Positions 1 to 7,563 are shown, numbered from the stretch's first letter. The stretch is DNA of 12,109 nt from Thermococcus sp. (GCA_027065835.1 JAMONK010000108.1:1-12109); one strand, 5' to 3'. Notes: generated by a model from the sequence alone, not told the origin. Made by a program: numbers and translations.

Positions 1-1065
1 GAAGCGCCACTTGACCTCCGGGAACTGCCGGTAGGTTCCCGAGCTTGAGCACGGCGCATCGAGGATGATTTTGTCGAACTTCTCTTTATCCCTGAAGCTC
101 TGGCCGTCCGCGTGGACGAGCTTAACGTTTTTAATGCCGAGCAGCTTCATCTTCTCCTTCATGCGCATGAGCCTGTCGTAGGAGTAGTCAACCGCGATTA
201 TCTCGCCTTTGTTCTCCATCAGCGCCGCCGCGTGGAAAGTTTTGCTTCCCGGTGCGGCCGCTAAGTCCAGAACCCTCTCGCCGGGTTCGGGGGCCAGTAC
301 GTGGGCGACGTAGGCAGAAGCCAAATCCTGGATAACGAACTTCCCTTCCCTGTACCAGTCGAGCCTCGTTACCGGAGTCTTGTATTCGAGTATCTTCAGG
401 ACGTCCGGAACTGGGGTTAAGGCCGTCCTCACGCCGTTCTCCTCAAGGTAGTCCCTCAGCGAGTCCACGTCGGTCTTAAGGGTGTTTGCTCTGACGTAGT
501 ACCTCTGGGGCCTGTTGTTGCTCAGGAGCAACCTAACCGCCTCATCGTAGCCCAAAAGCTCCACCGCGTACTCGACGTACCAGCGGGGATGGGAGAAGCG
601 GACGGAGAGCCACTCGATTCTATCCCTCTCCTTGAGCCTCTTTAGGGCACTTTCGACATCGAACTTCTCTATTGAGTGCATGAGCGCGTTGAGGAACTTG
701 GCGCGGGAGAAATCAAAGCGCTCCTTAACGACTCTGATTATTGAGTCCGTGGCCACCGCCGGCGGCACTTTCCTGAAGTGGATTTCGAAGGTGCCTATCC
801 TCAGAAGGTTGGCCAGGTATGGGTCCAGATCTTCCACACTTGAACCCTTGAGGACGGAATTGATTATGAAGTCTATCTTCGCCCTCCACTTCTCTATCTC
901 GAAGACGTAGGCATGGGCTAATCCGCGCGCCTTGTCTCGGTCTCTACCCGACACCTTCTTGAAGACCCTCTCAAGGGCGTGCTTCGATGAGAGTTCACGC
1001 TCCTCAACCAGGCTCAACGCGTCCGCCACCACTTCCTGAAAGCTCACGCGGTAAAACAGCTCCAT
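1..1065 (-). CDS. NOP2/Sun-family RNA cytosine-C5 methyltransferase with NusB-like N-terminus (C-terminus off window)
   Basis: SAM-dependent enzyme expected to methylate cytosine C5 in rRNA or tRNA. I translated 355 in-frame codons from the ATG at 1065-1063; the gene runs off the left edge. Residues 1-140 are mostly helical and match the NusB-like RNA-binding domain of RsmB-type enzymes. A linker follows (SHPRWYVEYA near 158-167, then VRANTLKT near 191-198). The Rossmann methyltransferase starts near 240, with the SAM loop LDLAAAPGSKT (266-276), the acidic motif AVDYS (291-295) and catalytic motif IV DAPCSSSGT (336-344, Cys339). The second conserved cysteine of this family (motif VI, TCS) should lie beyond the edge, so activity cannot be confirmed. 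Family members are about 450 residues, so roughly 100 are missing. It diverges from polB. A TATA-like element about 25 bases before the ATG suggests a nearly leaderless mRNA. The exact RNA target is unknown. Confidence 0.93.
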   Translation of the reverse strand, partial: MELFYRVSFQEVVADALSLVEERELSSKHALERVFKKVSGRDRDKARGLAHAYVFEIEKWRAKIDFIINSVLKGSSVEDLDPYLANLLRIGTFEIHFRKVPPAVATDSIIRVVKERFDFSRAKFLNALMHSIEKFDVESALKRLKERDRIEWLSVRFSHPRWYVEYAVELLGYDEAVRLLLSNNRPQRYYVRANTLKTDVDSLRDYLEENGVRTALTPVPDVLKILEYKTPVTRLDWYREGKFVIQDLASAYVAHVLAPEPGERVLDLAAAPGSKTFHAAALMENKGEIIAVDYSYDRLMRMKEKMKLLGIKNVKLVHADGQSFRDKEKFDKIILDAPCSSSGTYRQFPEVKWRF

Positions 1066-1086
1066 GGACGGGGCTTTGTGTGGGAG

Positions 1087-1125
1087 TTTAAAAATGTGGT
1101 GGTATCTTTAGGTGAGGTTTATTAG
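1087..1125. promoter_or_regulatory. Divergent promoter region between the methyltransferase gene and polB
   Basis: TTTAAAAA at 1087-1094 reads as TTTTTAAA on the minus strand. It lies about 25 bases before the methyltransferase ATG, which fits a leaderless transcript. For polB the same element would give a leader of about 43 bases. A second element, TTTATTAG at 1118-1125, would start transcription near 1146 and give a leader of about 12 bases that still includes the ribosome binding site. The motifs are seen; their use is inferred. Confidence 0.5.
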
Positions 1126-1146
1126 TCCTTAAGTTGAGAGTTCTTC

Positions 1147-1151
1147 AGGTG
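1147..1151 (+). promoter_or_regulatory. Ribosome binding site of polB
   Basis: AGGTG lies six bases before the ATG at 1158. It supports MILDTDYF as the true N-terminus, because it falls inside the coding sequence if the upstream TTG at 1134 is used. Confidence 0.6.
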
Positions 1152-1157
1152 TTCCTC

Positions 1158-3485
1158 ATGATCCTCGATACAGACTACTTCACGGAGGATGGAAAGCCCG
1201 TCGTAAGGATATTCAAGAAGGAAAACGGCGAGTTCAGGATAGACTACGACCGGGATTTCGAACCCTACATCTACGCCCTCCTGAGGGACGATTCGGCCAT
1301 AGAGGACGTTAAAAAGGTAACGGCCGAGAGACATGGGGTTGTGGTGAGGGTCAAGCGCGCCGAGAAGGTGGAGAAGAAGTTCCTCGGCAGGCCGCTCGAG
1401 GTCTGGAAACTCTACTTCACGCACCCGCAGGACGTCCCGGCCATAAGGGACAGGATACGCGCCCATCCTGCCGTCGTTGACATCTACGAGTACGACATAC
1501 CCTTCGCCAAGCGCTACCTCATAGACAAGAACCTCGTTCCGATGGAGGGCGACGAGGAGCTTAAACTCCTCGCCTTCGATATAGAAACTTTCTACCACGA
1601 GGGGGACGAGTTCGCGAGCGGGCCGATTCTCATGATAAGCTACGCCGATGATGGTGAGGCGAGGGTCATAACATGGAAGAAGATTGATCTCCCTTACGTT
1701 GACGTTGTCTCGACGGAGAAGGAGATGATAAAGCGCTTCCTGCGGGTCGTCAGGGAGAAGGACCCGGACGTGCTCATAACCTACAACGGCGACAACTTTG
1801 ACTTCGCCTACCTCAAGAAGCGCTGCGAGAAGCTCGGCGTGGATTTTAAGCTAGGGAGGGATGGCTCCGAGCCAAAAATCCAGCGTATGGGCGACCGCTT
1901 TGCCGTCGAGGTGAAGGGAAGGATCCACTTCGATCTCTACCCGGTAATAAGGCACACCGTCAACCTGCCAACCTACACCCTTGAGGCGGTTTACGAGGCC
2001 ATATTTGGAAAGCCCAAGGAGAAGGTCTACGCTGAGGAAATCGCGGCGGCATGGGAGAGCGGGGAGGGGCTTGAGCGCGTCGCCAGGTATTCCATGGAGG
2101 ACGCCAGGGTAACCTTTGAACTCGGCAGGGAGTTCCTTCCAATGGAAGCCCAGCTTTCGAGGTTGGTGGGTCAGAGCCTGTGGGACGTCTCCCGCTCAAG
2201 CACCGGCAACCTCGTTGAGTGGTTCCTTCTCAGGGCCGCGTACCGGAGGAATGAACTGGCCCCGAACAAACCAGATGGCAGAGAACTCGCCCGGAGGAGG
2301 GGAGGCTACGCGGGGGGCTACGTAAAAGAGCCTGAGAAGGGCCTCTGGGAGAACATAGTCTACCTCGATTACAAGTCCCTTTACCCGTCGATAATCATCA
2401 CCCACAACGTCTCGCCGGATACGGTGAACCGCGAGGGCTGCAAGGAGTACGACACCGCCCCGCAGGTCGGTCATAAGTTCTGCAAGGACTTCCCCGGCTT
2501 CATCCCGAGCCTTCTCGGGAACCTGCTCGAGGAGAGGCAGAAGATAAAGCGGAAGATGAAGGCCAGCATAGACCCGTTGGAGAAGAAGCTCCTTGACTAC
2601 CGGCAAAAGGCCATCAAGATCCTTGCCAACAGCTACTACGGCTACTACGGTTACGCTAAGGCCCGCTGGTACTGCAAGGAGTGCGCCGAGAGCGTTACCG
2701 CGTGGGGCAGGGAGTACATCGAAATGAGCATCCGGGAGATAGAGGAGAAGTTTGGATTTAAGGTGCTCTACGCTGACACGGACGGTTTCCACACCACGAT
2801 CCCCGGGGCCGATGAGGAGACCATCAAGAAAAAGGCCAGGGAGTTCCTCAAGTACATCAACTCCAAACTGCCCGGGCTCCTTGAACTCGAATACGAGGGC
2901 TTCTACAAGCGCGGCTTCTTCGTGACGAAGAAGAAGTACGCGGTCATCGACGAGGAGGGCAAGATAACCACGCGCGGGCTTGAGATCGTTCGGCGTGACT
3001 GGAGCGAGATAGCCAAGGAGACCCAGGCGAGGGTTCTGGAGGCCCTCCTCCGGGACGGTAACGTGGAGGAGGCGGTGGAGATAGTCAAGGCCGTTACGGA
3101 AGACCTGACGAAGTACCGCGTCCCCCTGGAAAAGCTCGTCATCCACGAGCAGATTACCAGGGAGCTTAAGGACTACAAGGCGACCGGTCCACACGTGGCG
3201 ATAGCGAAGCGGCTCCAGGCAAGGGGAATCAAGGTGAAGCCGGGCACGATAATAAGCTACGTGGTTCTGAAGGGCTCGGGGAAGATAAGCGACCGTGTCA
3301 TCCTGGTCAGCGAGTACGACCCGAAAAGGCACAGGTACGACCCGGACTACTACATCGAGAACCAGGTTCTGCCGGCTGTTCTAAGGATTCTTGAGGCCTT
3401 CAACTACAGGGGGGAGGATTTAAGGTACCAGAAGACCAGGCAGACGGGTTTAGGCGCGTGGCTTAAACCGAAGGGGAAGAAGTGA
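1158..3485 (+). CDS. polB: Family B DNA polymerase (archaeal PolB, Pfu/KOD type), intein-free
   Basis: Replicative or repair DNA polymerase with 3'-5' proofreading, 775 residues, the normal Thermococcales length without inteins. I chose the ATG at 1158 (MILDTDYF, the conserved start) over an upstream in-frame TTG at 1134, because AGGTG at 1147-1151 is well spaced as a ribosome binding site. The N-terminal domain carries the uracil-sensing pocket, including Val93. Exonuclease motifs are intact: FDIET (Asp141, Glu143), NGDNFDF (Asp215) and YSMEDA (Asp315). Polymerase motif A is [11 protein letters not shown] (Asp404), motif B is KILANSYYG (487-495) and motif C is YADTDG (Asp540, Asp542). The cysteine pairs 428/442 and 506/509 match the disulfides known in hyperthermophilic PolB. 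QTGLGAWL (762-769) is a PCNA-interacting (PIP) box. The gene converges with the HAD gene, leaving 16 bases between stops. Confidence 0.99.
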   Translation: MILDTDYFTEDGKPVVRIFKKENGEFRIDYDRDFEPYIYALLRDDSAIEDVKKVTAERHGVVVRVKRAEKVEKKFLGRPLEVWKLYFTHPQDVPAIRDRIRAHPAVVDIYEYDIPFAKRYLIDKNLVPMEGDEELKLLAFDIETFYHEGDEFASGPILMISYADDGEARVITWKKIDLPYVDVVSTEKEMIKRFLRVVREKDPDVLITYNGDNFDFAYLKKRCEKLGVDFKLGRDGSEPKIQRMGDRFAVEVKGRIHFDLYPVIRHTVNLPTYTLEAVYEAIFGKPKEKVYAEEIAAAWESGEGLERVARYSMEDARVTFELGREFLPMEAQLSRLVGQSLWDVSRSSTGNLVEWFLLRAAYRRNELAPNKPDGRELARRRGGYAGGYVKEPEKGLWENIVYLDYKSLYPSIIITHNVSPDTVNREGCKEYDTAPQVGHKFCKDFPGFIPSLLGNLLEERQKIKRKMKASIDPLEKKLLDYRQKAIKILANSYYGYYGYAKARWYCKECAESVTAWGREYIEMSIREIEEKFGFKVLYADTDGFHTTIPGADEETIKKKAREFLKYINSKLPGLLELEYEGFYKRGFFVTKKKYAVIDEEGKITTRGLEIVRRDWSEIAKETQARVLEALLRDGNVEEAVEIVKAVTEDLTKYRVPLEKLVIHEQITRELKDYKATGPHVAIAKRLQARGIKVKPGTIISYVVLKGSGKISDRVILVSEYDPKRHRYDPDYYIENQVLPAVLRILEAFNYRGEDLRYQKTRQTGLGAWLKPKGKK

Positions 3486-3501
3486 ACGCCAAGCTCCTCC
3501 G

Positions 3502-4203
3502 CTAGCCCTCCTTTTCTATCCTTCCCAGCACCTCCAAAATCCCCTCAACGCTCGGAACTTCAAAGCCCCTCTCGTGGATTTTTCTAACCTCCTCGGTCTC
3601 GGGGTTTATCCAGACTGCCCACATGCCAACCTTTAAAGCACCCTCAAAATCCTCGGCGTAGGTGTCGCCGATGTGAATCGCCTCGCCCGGCTCTATGCCA
3701 AAGGCCTCAAGCGGTTTTCTGAAGGTCTCCGGCATCGGCTTGTAAGCGAGAACCTCGTCGGCGAAGAAGGTCTTGTCTATGAAGTTCATGAGTCCGAAGC
3801 GCTCCAGGAGGAGTCGGGTGTACGAGCCTGGCCAGAACATCACGTTGCCGGTCACGGTGGCCTTCAGGCCCTTTCTCTTAACGCCTTCAAGGGCCTCCTT
3901 TGCCCCCGGGAGGACTACCTCGTCATCGACCTTCAGAACTGCCCTGGCGGCGGCCCTCTTCACGAGCTCCACGTCCGTTCCCAAAAGTTCCGCGAGCATC
4001 TCCTGGCTCTCTTCAAGTGCCCTTGAAGGATCGCCCACCGTTTGGGCCCTCATTCGTTTTATTCTCTCACGCGTCAGCACCATCCCGTCGGCTACGTCGA
4101 GTATACACGCCCCCATCAGCTTCGAGAGCTCAACGGCTAAGGAGTCGAGCATGACGTCGATGTTGAGGAGGGTGTTCCAGACGTCGAATGATACGAGCTT
4201 CAT
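3502..4203 (-). CDS. HAD-superfamily hydrolase (haloacid dehalogenase-like phosphatase)
   Basis: A 233-residue HAD hydrolase, probably a cytosolic phosphatase of unknown substrate. Motif I is FDVWNTL with nucleophile Asp7. Motif II is Thr118 in VTGN, motif III is Lys155 in YKPMPE, and motif IV is GDTYAED (Asp180, Asp185). The region between motifs I and II (about 15-90) is helical, as in the four-helix C1 cap of subfamily I. The second motif I aspartate, the usual acid/base of HAD phosphatases, is Trp9 here. Haloacid dehalogenases also lack that aspartate, so either chemistry is possible. The ATG at 4203 starts the conserved MKLVSFD and has GGTGGTGA just upstream; an upstream ATG at 4248 would overlap the previous gene's stop and add residues with no family look. 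It lies 41 bases after the TOPRIM-like gene, so it is either the third gene of that operon or has its own promoter at 4236-4243. Confidence 0.92.
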   Translation of the reverse strand: MKLVSFDVWNTLLNIDVMLDSLAVELSKLMGACILDVADGMVLTRERIKRMRAQTVGDPSRALEESQEMLAELLGTDVELVKRAAARAVLKVDDEVVLPGAKEALEGVKRKGLKATVTGNVMFWPGSYTRLLLERFGLMNFIDKTFFADEVLAYKPMPETFRKPLEAFGIEPGEAIHIGDTYAEDFEGALKVGMWAVWINPETEEVRKIHERGFEVPSVEGILEVLGRIEKEG

Positions 4204-4235
4204 CTTCACCACCATTTGGAGGGGATGTGGAAGGG

Positions 4236-4243
4236 AATAAAAA
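4236..4243 (-). promoter_or_regulatory. Possible internal TATA element for the HAD gene
   Basis: On the minus strand TTTTTATT lies 33-40 bases before the HAD ATG, directly after the TOPRIM-like gene's stop codon. The predicted transcript start near 4214 would leave a leader of about ten bases containing GGTGGTGA. The HAD gene could therefore be transcribed separately from the two upstream genes. The distances are suggestive only. Confidence 0.4.
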
Positions 4244-4244
4244 C

Positions 4245-5264
4245 TCAACGCTCCTGAAATGCTAGGAAGCTCAGCCCCTCCATCAGGCCTGCCTCCCTAA
4301 GGACCGCCTTGAGGTTCCTGAAGCGGGAGCGCATGACGAAGAGCTCGTAGAATCCCTCCAGGTTCCCCCAGTGTCCGTAAACTGCCAGCGCCAGGTACAT
4401 CGTCTCCTTGGGTTTCAGTTTCTTTCCTGTACTCCGGTAGAGCGCCTCAAGGGCGGGTCTTATCCTGTCCAGGAGTCCCTCCCTCTCTATCATGTGCAGC
4501 ATCAGGTCTTCGACGGTGGGTTTTTTCCACTCAACCAGCTCATCCTCAAAGGGCAGCCCTATTATGAGTGGGACGATCTCGGTCCCGTTGAGACGGTAGC
4601 CCCTGCCGCTTTTCACGGTTCTGAACTCCGACAGCTTTCCCAGTATCGACGCCAGTGCCGCCTCCCTATCCTCATCGATGTCCACTGCAGTCCCTATTCT
4701 ATGCACCTGAAAGTTGAAGGTCTCCATTGCTCTGAGGAAGTTCCCGAGGTTTCGTATAACCCCGGAGTTGCCCTCACTGGGTATTATTGCCAGGTAAACG
4801 TCTCCCCGCCTCATGAGGTCGAAGTTATCCCTCTCAAAGACGCGTTCGATGAACTTCAGATTCCTGGGGGCGTTCCGGCTCTCCTTGAACTCGAAGAGCT
4901 TTTTGAACACGCCCTTGAAGAACTTCGCATCGGTCTTACCCTCCACAAAAAGAACCGACACCGGCGCATCTTCCCCACTGAAACCGCCCCTGACGTCGAA
5001 ATCCAGGTACTTCCTCAGTTCATAAGTTTCCTTCAAGGTGAGCGTCCTCCCAGTGTCGGAGTATCTGAGGACGTTCTCAATGTTTTTTCTGAACCGTCCC
5101 GTTATCAGGTCTATCAGCTCCAGGCTGGAGGTGACTATCCTCTCGTCCCCTCGGAGTCTGTTGATGAACTCCAGGAGCTCCTCACGGCTTTTCCCGTACT
5201 CCGGGAAGAGAATCGTCAGCTCGTCAGCAAAGGCTTCGAACCTCTCTCCGGTAATGATCTCCAT
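4245..5264 (-). CDS. TOPRIM-like domain protein of unknown function
   Basis: A 339-residue soluble protein I cannot assign to a characterised family. Residues 1-95 form a charged, mostly helical N-terminal region. A TOPRIM-like core follows: [11 protein letters not shown] at 102-112 has the strand-Glu-Gly-x-x-Asp signature (Glu108), and GTAVDIDED at 191-199 resembles the second TOPRIM strand with its DxD acidic pair (Asp195, Asp197). Such residues bind divalent metal in topoisomerases, primases and OLD nucleases, and also occur in uncharacterised archaeal families (DUF3226 type). [12 protein letters not shown] (162-173) may be a loop near the active site. Residues 235-339 are helical, with [11 protein letters not shown] at 248-258. 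There is no membrane segment or signal peptide. The ATG directly abuts the TGA of the DUF2391-like gene, with GGTGA about seven bases upstream, so the two are co-transcribed and probably translationally coupled. Nuclease activity is an inference from motifs only. Confidence 0.8.
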   Translation of the reverse strand: MEIITGERFEAFADELTILFPEYGKSREELLEFINRLRGDERIVTSSLELIDLITGRFRKNIENVLRYSDTGRTLTLKETYELRKYLDFDVRGGFSGEDAPVSVLFVEGKTDAKFFKGVFKKLFEFKESRNAPRNLKFIERVFERDNFDLMRRGDVYLAIIPSEGNSGVIRNLGNFLRAMETFNFQVHRIGTAVDIDEDREAALASILGKLSEFRTVKSGRGYRLNGTEIVPLIIGLPFEDELVEWKKPTVEDLMLHMIEREGLLDRIRPALEALYRSTGKKLKPKETMYLALAVYGHWGNLEGFYELFVMRSRFRNLKAVLREAGLMEGLSFLAFQER

Positions 5265-5795
5265 TCACTTCACCATGTCAACAGCTGTCGCACCGATGAC
5301 GGCGAAGGTGCTTATAAGGATAGTTGCGTTGAGGTAACCCGAAAGGCTGAACCCGGCCACACGGTTTATGTCGTAGAGGTAGATGAGGGCCGCCGAGATG
5401 ACGTACGAGATAGTCGTAACCGTCAGAAGCCTTTTGGGGATGTGAAGCACCTCTTCCTTCTTGAGGTTTCCGATGTGGCTCTTCGCTATCAGGAGGTAGG
5501 CGAGGACGAACGTCATGGCGAGTATGGTCAGTGAGCGCTCTATGGAAACCTTCTTCGCGACCTCCCAGAGCTCCCCTGCGAAGATGAAGGGGAGAGCAAA
5601 GGTGACGGCCCCCACTATCTCCTGGGCTATATCATCCCAACCGAGTTTATCGGGAGCCCGCTCCTCTTCAACCTCTTCTTTTAGCTCTTTCAGCCCTCGG
5701 TATATCTCGGCGAGCCTTTCCTCGACCGGTTCTTCTTCCCTGTTCCGCTCAGGTTCGGGGTTCATCATCCCGTCAGTATTGGATTCACTCATCAT
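5265..5795 (-). CDS. DUF2391-like integral membrane protein
   Basis: A 176-residue membrane protein resembling the DUF2391 family, which has no known function. Residues 1-50 are acidic and likely cytosolic, with a short predicted coiled coil at 26-46 (EERLAEIYRGLKELKEEVEE). Four hydrophobic segments follow at about 57-79, 87-106, 122-142 and 153-172. The charged stretch KSHIGNLKKEEVLHIPKR (105-122) makes the loop between the second and third. The family resemblance rests on the four-helix layout and the WDDIAQEIVGAVTFALPF opening, so it is tentative. No ribosome binding site precedes the ATG at 5795, but a TATA-like element 26-33 bases upstream fits a nearly leaderless transcript. The gene directly precedes the TOPRIM-like gene and diverges from the S-layer-like gene, so its partner may be either that cytosolic protein or the envelope. 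Confidence 0.85.
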   Translation of the reverse strand: MMSESNTDGMMNPEPERNREEEPVEERLAEIYRGLKELKEEVEEERAPDKLGWDDIAQEIVGAVTFALPFIFAGELWEVAKKVSIERSLTILAMTFVLAYLLIAKSHIGNLKKEEVLHIPKRLLTVTTISYVISAALIYLYDINRVAGFSLSGYLNATILISTFAVIGATAVDMVK

Positions 5796-5812
5796 CGCGG
5801 GTTATACTAGCC

Positions 5813-5827
5813 GGGAAAAGTTATAAA
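5813..5827. promoter_or_regulatory. Shared divergent promoter for the DUF2391-like and S-layer-like genes
   Basis: On the plus strand GGGAAAAG (5813-5820), a BRE-like purine stretch, precedes TTATAAA (5821-5827), placing the S-layer-like transcript start near 5848-5850. The same self-complementary core reads TTTATAA on the minus strand, 26-33 bases before the DUF2391-like ATG. One TATA site may thus serve both directions. The positions are seen; bidirectional use is inferred. Confidence 0.6.
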
Positions 5828-5848
5828 CCTTGAGACCCACTTTAACCC

Positions 5849-5853
5849 GGTGA
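5849..5853 (+). promoter_or_regulatory. Ribosome binding site of the S-layer-like gene
   Basis: GGTGA lies six bases before the ATG at 5860 and fixes that start, which also begins the signal peptide. Confidence 0.7.
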
Positions 5854-5859
5854 AGAAAG

Positions 5860-7323
5860 ATGAAAAAAGCTCTGGCCTGGATAGCGTCCTTCCTGATTGT
5901 GGCTTCTTTCTTAGTGCCCGTTGAGGCCTCCCTCTCAGTAAATTCTGCCAACACGGTGATAGTCCTGCCCACCACGAAGATAGTTAACGGGGTACCGCTC
6001 CACATAGGCGAAGATGCCATCAGCGGCTCCCGTCTCGGGGCTTTTCTCGTCCTCAAGGGCATAACCGAAGGCACGTACACGACCACGGTAACCATCCCCG
6101 TGGAGTACCACAGCGTCCTGATACCCGACAACAACCAGACCTACTACCTCAACCCCAGGGACATGCCGGACCTTGATCTTAACGTGAGCGATCAGCCCGT
6201 TGGTCATGCTGTGGTGGTTGCACTCAATCTCTCCCGCGTTTACTTCAACGAGACAAACGCCATGGCGACTTTTCTGGACAGGAGCGTTGAGATAGTGTTC
6301 AACGAGAACACCACGCCCCTGAAGGTTGGGGGCAACTACAAGATCGTCACGACCACCGTTAACGGGAGGGACGTCATGTACTTCTACTCTACGAGCAACG
6401 AGAGCAACTCGACACCCGTTGGGAGTTCGCTCTCGGTTGGCAACTGGACGCTCCGCTTTGACGATGTCAATCAGGATGCCAACGAGATGCTCATCTACCT
6501 GACTTACCCCAGCGGAACCTCAAAGCACAAGACCATGACGAAGGGTTATTACTACGTAATGTACGTTGATTCCACCGGGAACCAGGACTTTGAGGAGTAC
6601 TCGGCCTATCCCAGTGGAAGGATCGACGAACTTCTGCGCTCGGGGGCCAGGGAGGTCTTCCTGTTCCACCCGACGGACTTCTTCGTTGGCATAGGGGGCA
6701 ACCTGGTCATACTCTACGACTACGACTACTACGCCAAGGCCAGGACCTACGCGGACGGTGATGTGTACCACGGCCAGTGGGTGTGGGATATAGACCCCGC
6801 GGACAAGCTCTTCACACTGTACCTCCACGTCAACTCAAGCGATCCCAAGTTCCCGCCGGTGCTGGTTTCCGCTGGAGAGAGCCTCAGCATCCCTACCGAC
6901 TGGAACCTTGAGGTGCAGCCCGTCTTCAAGAGGGATTCAAACGGTGCAATCATAGGGGTTGAGGGCTACCGCTTCGTTCAGGTGCATTCCATAACAAAGA
7001 CGGTGTCAATAGCCGCGCCCAAGGTGGTCGCCACAAACAACGTGTACAACCTTATAATAAACGATACCCAGCTCACGGATCTGCCCTCCAATAAAAACGT
7101 CATCATAGTTGGTGGATGGGTCAGCAACAAGGCATGGAACGTTCTCGAAGCGATCTACGGTAAGAGCAGAATAGACGCCATAAAGTCCAAGATAGAGACC
7201 AACGGCTACGTGGTCGAGGTCCTTAACAACCCCAAGAATCCGGAGTACAAGGTCATCATCCTGGCTGGAAAGACCCACGTGGAGACCAGAAAAGCCGTCG
7301 ATAAGTTCATGAGCGAGATCTGA
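5860..7323 (+). CDS. Secreted S-layer-like glycoprotein
   Basis: A 487-residue exported protein. Residues 1-23 form a signal peptide: MKKALAW, a hydrophobic core, then a likely cut after VEA23. The remainder is rich in beta strands and hydroxylated residues. Ten N-glycosylation sequons are visible (Asn92, 108, 123, 130, 150, 180, 183, 195, 325, 401), as expected for an archaeal surface protein. The C-terminal block at about 405-487 (VIIVGGWVSNK, then NGYVVEVLNNPKNPEYKVIILAGKTHVETRKAV in pieces) resembles the C-terminal domain of archaeal S-layer proteins of the MJ0822 type. SLSVGNWTLRFDDVN (190-204) resembles their repeated internal module. I see no C-terminal membrane anchor, so attachment must be by self-assembly or partners. 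It could be the main S-layer subunit or a minor paralogue. It starts at an ATG with a good ribosome binding site and shares its promoter region with the DUF2391-like gene. Confidence 0.85.
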   Translation: MKKALAWIASFLIVASFLVPVEASLSVNSANTVIVLPTTKIVNGVPLHIGEDAISGSRLGAFLVLKGITEGTYTTTVTIPVEYHSVLIPDNNQTYYLNPRDMPDLDLNVSDQPVGHAVVVALNLSRVYFNETNAMATFLDRSVEIVFNENTTPLKVGGNYKIVTTTVNGRDVMYFYSTSNESNSTPVGSSLSVGNWTLRFDDVNQDANEMLIYLTYPSGTSKHKTMTKGYYYVMYVDSTGNQDFEEYSAYPSGRIDELLRSGAREVFLFHPTDFFVGIGGNLVILYDYDYYAKARTYADGDVYHGQWVWDIDPADKLFTLYLHVNSSDPKFPPVLVSAGESLSIPTDWNLEVQPVFKRDSNGAIIGVEGYRFVQVHSITKTVSIAAPKVVATNNVYNLIINDTQLTDLPSNKNVIIVGGWVSNKAWNVLEAIYGKSRIDAIKSKIETNGYVVEVLNNPKNPEYKVIILAGKTHVETRKAVDKFMSEI

Positions 7324-7332
7324 TTTCGCTCT

Positions 7333-7352
7333 AATTTTATCCCCTTATTTTA
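7333..7352 (+). terminator. T-rich stretch after the S-layer-like gene
   Basis: Two TTTT runs interrupted by CCCC begin about ten bases after the stop codon. Archaeal transcription ends at U-rich tracts without needing a hairpin, so this is the nearest candidate terminator. Confidence 0.45.
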
Positions 7353-7450
7353 CTGGTAGTCTTAGTTGCCTCTTGATTTGAGCGCCATCTGGAGCTTACA
7401 TCGCCCCAGAATACCGAGTACGGGTTGATTTAAGATGGTAGTAATGCCCG

Positions 7451-7471
7451 ATTTTTATTAATAATTTTTTT
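7451..7471 (+). terminator. 21-base A/T-only block with a palindrome and a T7 run
   Basis: All 21 bases are A or T, unlike the surrounding sequence. The block holds the perfect palindrome TTATTAATAA (7455-7464) followed directly by seven T (7465-7471). It could be a strong second terminator for the S-layer-like transcript. It could instead be an upstream TATA-type element for the RecJ-like gene or for a short RNA. The rest of the 7324-7563 spacer shows no gene. Confidence 0.4.
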
Positions 7472-7512
7472 GGTTCATTCCTCTATAACTCTCATGGCCA
7501 GTCGATGCTAAG

Positions 7513-7536
7513 GGTTATAAGCCGGCCGGGGCTTAT
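7513..7536 (+). promoter_or_regulatory. Promoter of the RecJ-like gene with an overlapping inverted repeat
   Basis: GTTATAAG at 7513-7520 is a TATA-like element that predicts a transcript start near 7543 and a leader of about 20 bases. Overlapping it is a 7-base inverted repeat, ATAAGCC (7517-7523) and GGCTTAT (7530-7536), with a 6-base spacer. This placement, from TATA towards the transcript start, is where many archaeal repressors bind. Operator function is inferred. Confidence 0.45.
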
Positions 7537-7563
7537 TGGGGTAGCGAGGGAGAGGTGTTAAAG

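Noticed and set aside
2196..3332. Long open frame (378 codons) on the minus strand inside polB
   Set aside because: It is fully antisense to conserved polymerase motifs, shows no recognisable domain and has no start signals. GC-rich codons on the sense strand create such frames by chance.
4371..5534. 387-codon plus-strand frame across the TOPRIM-like and DUF2391-like genes
   Set aside because: It is antisense to two tightly packed genes with sensible motifs and membrane helices. Its own translation has no domain logic and it crosses the junction between the two genes.
7324..7563. C/D box small RNA or tRNA in the intergenic spacer
   Set aside because: I found no paired C (RTGATGA) and D (CTGA) boxes at suitable spacing and no T-loop GGTTCGA-type signature.
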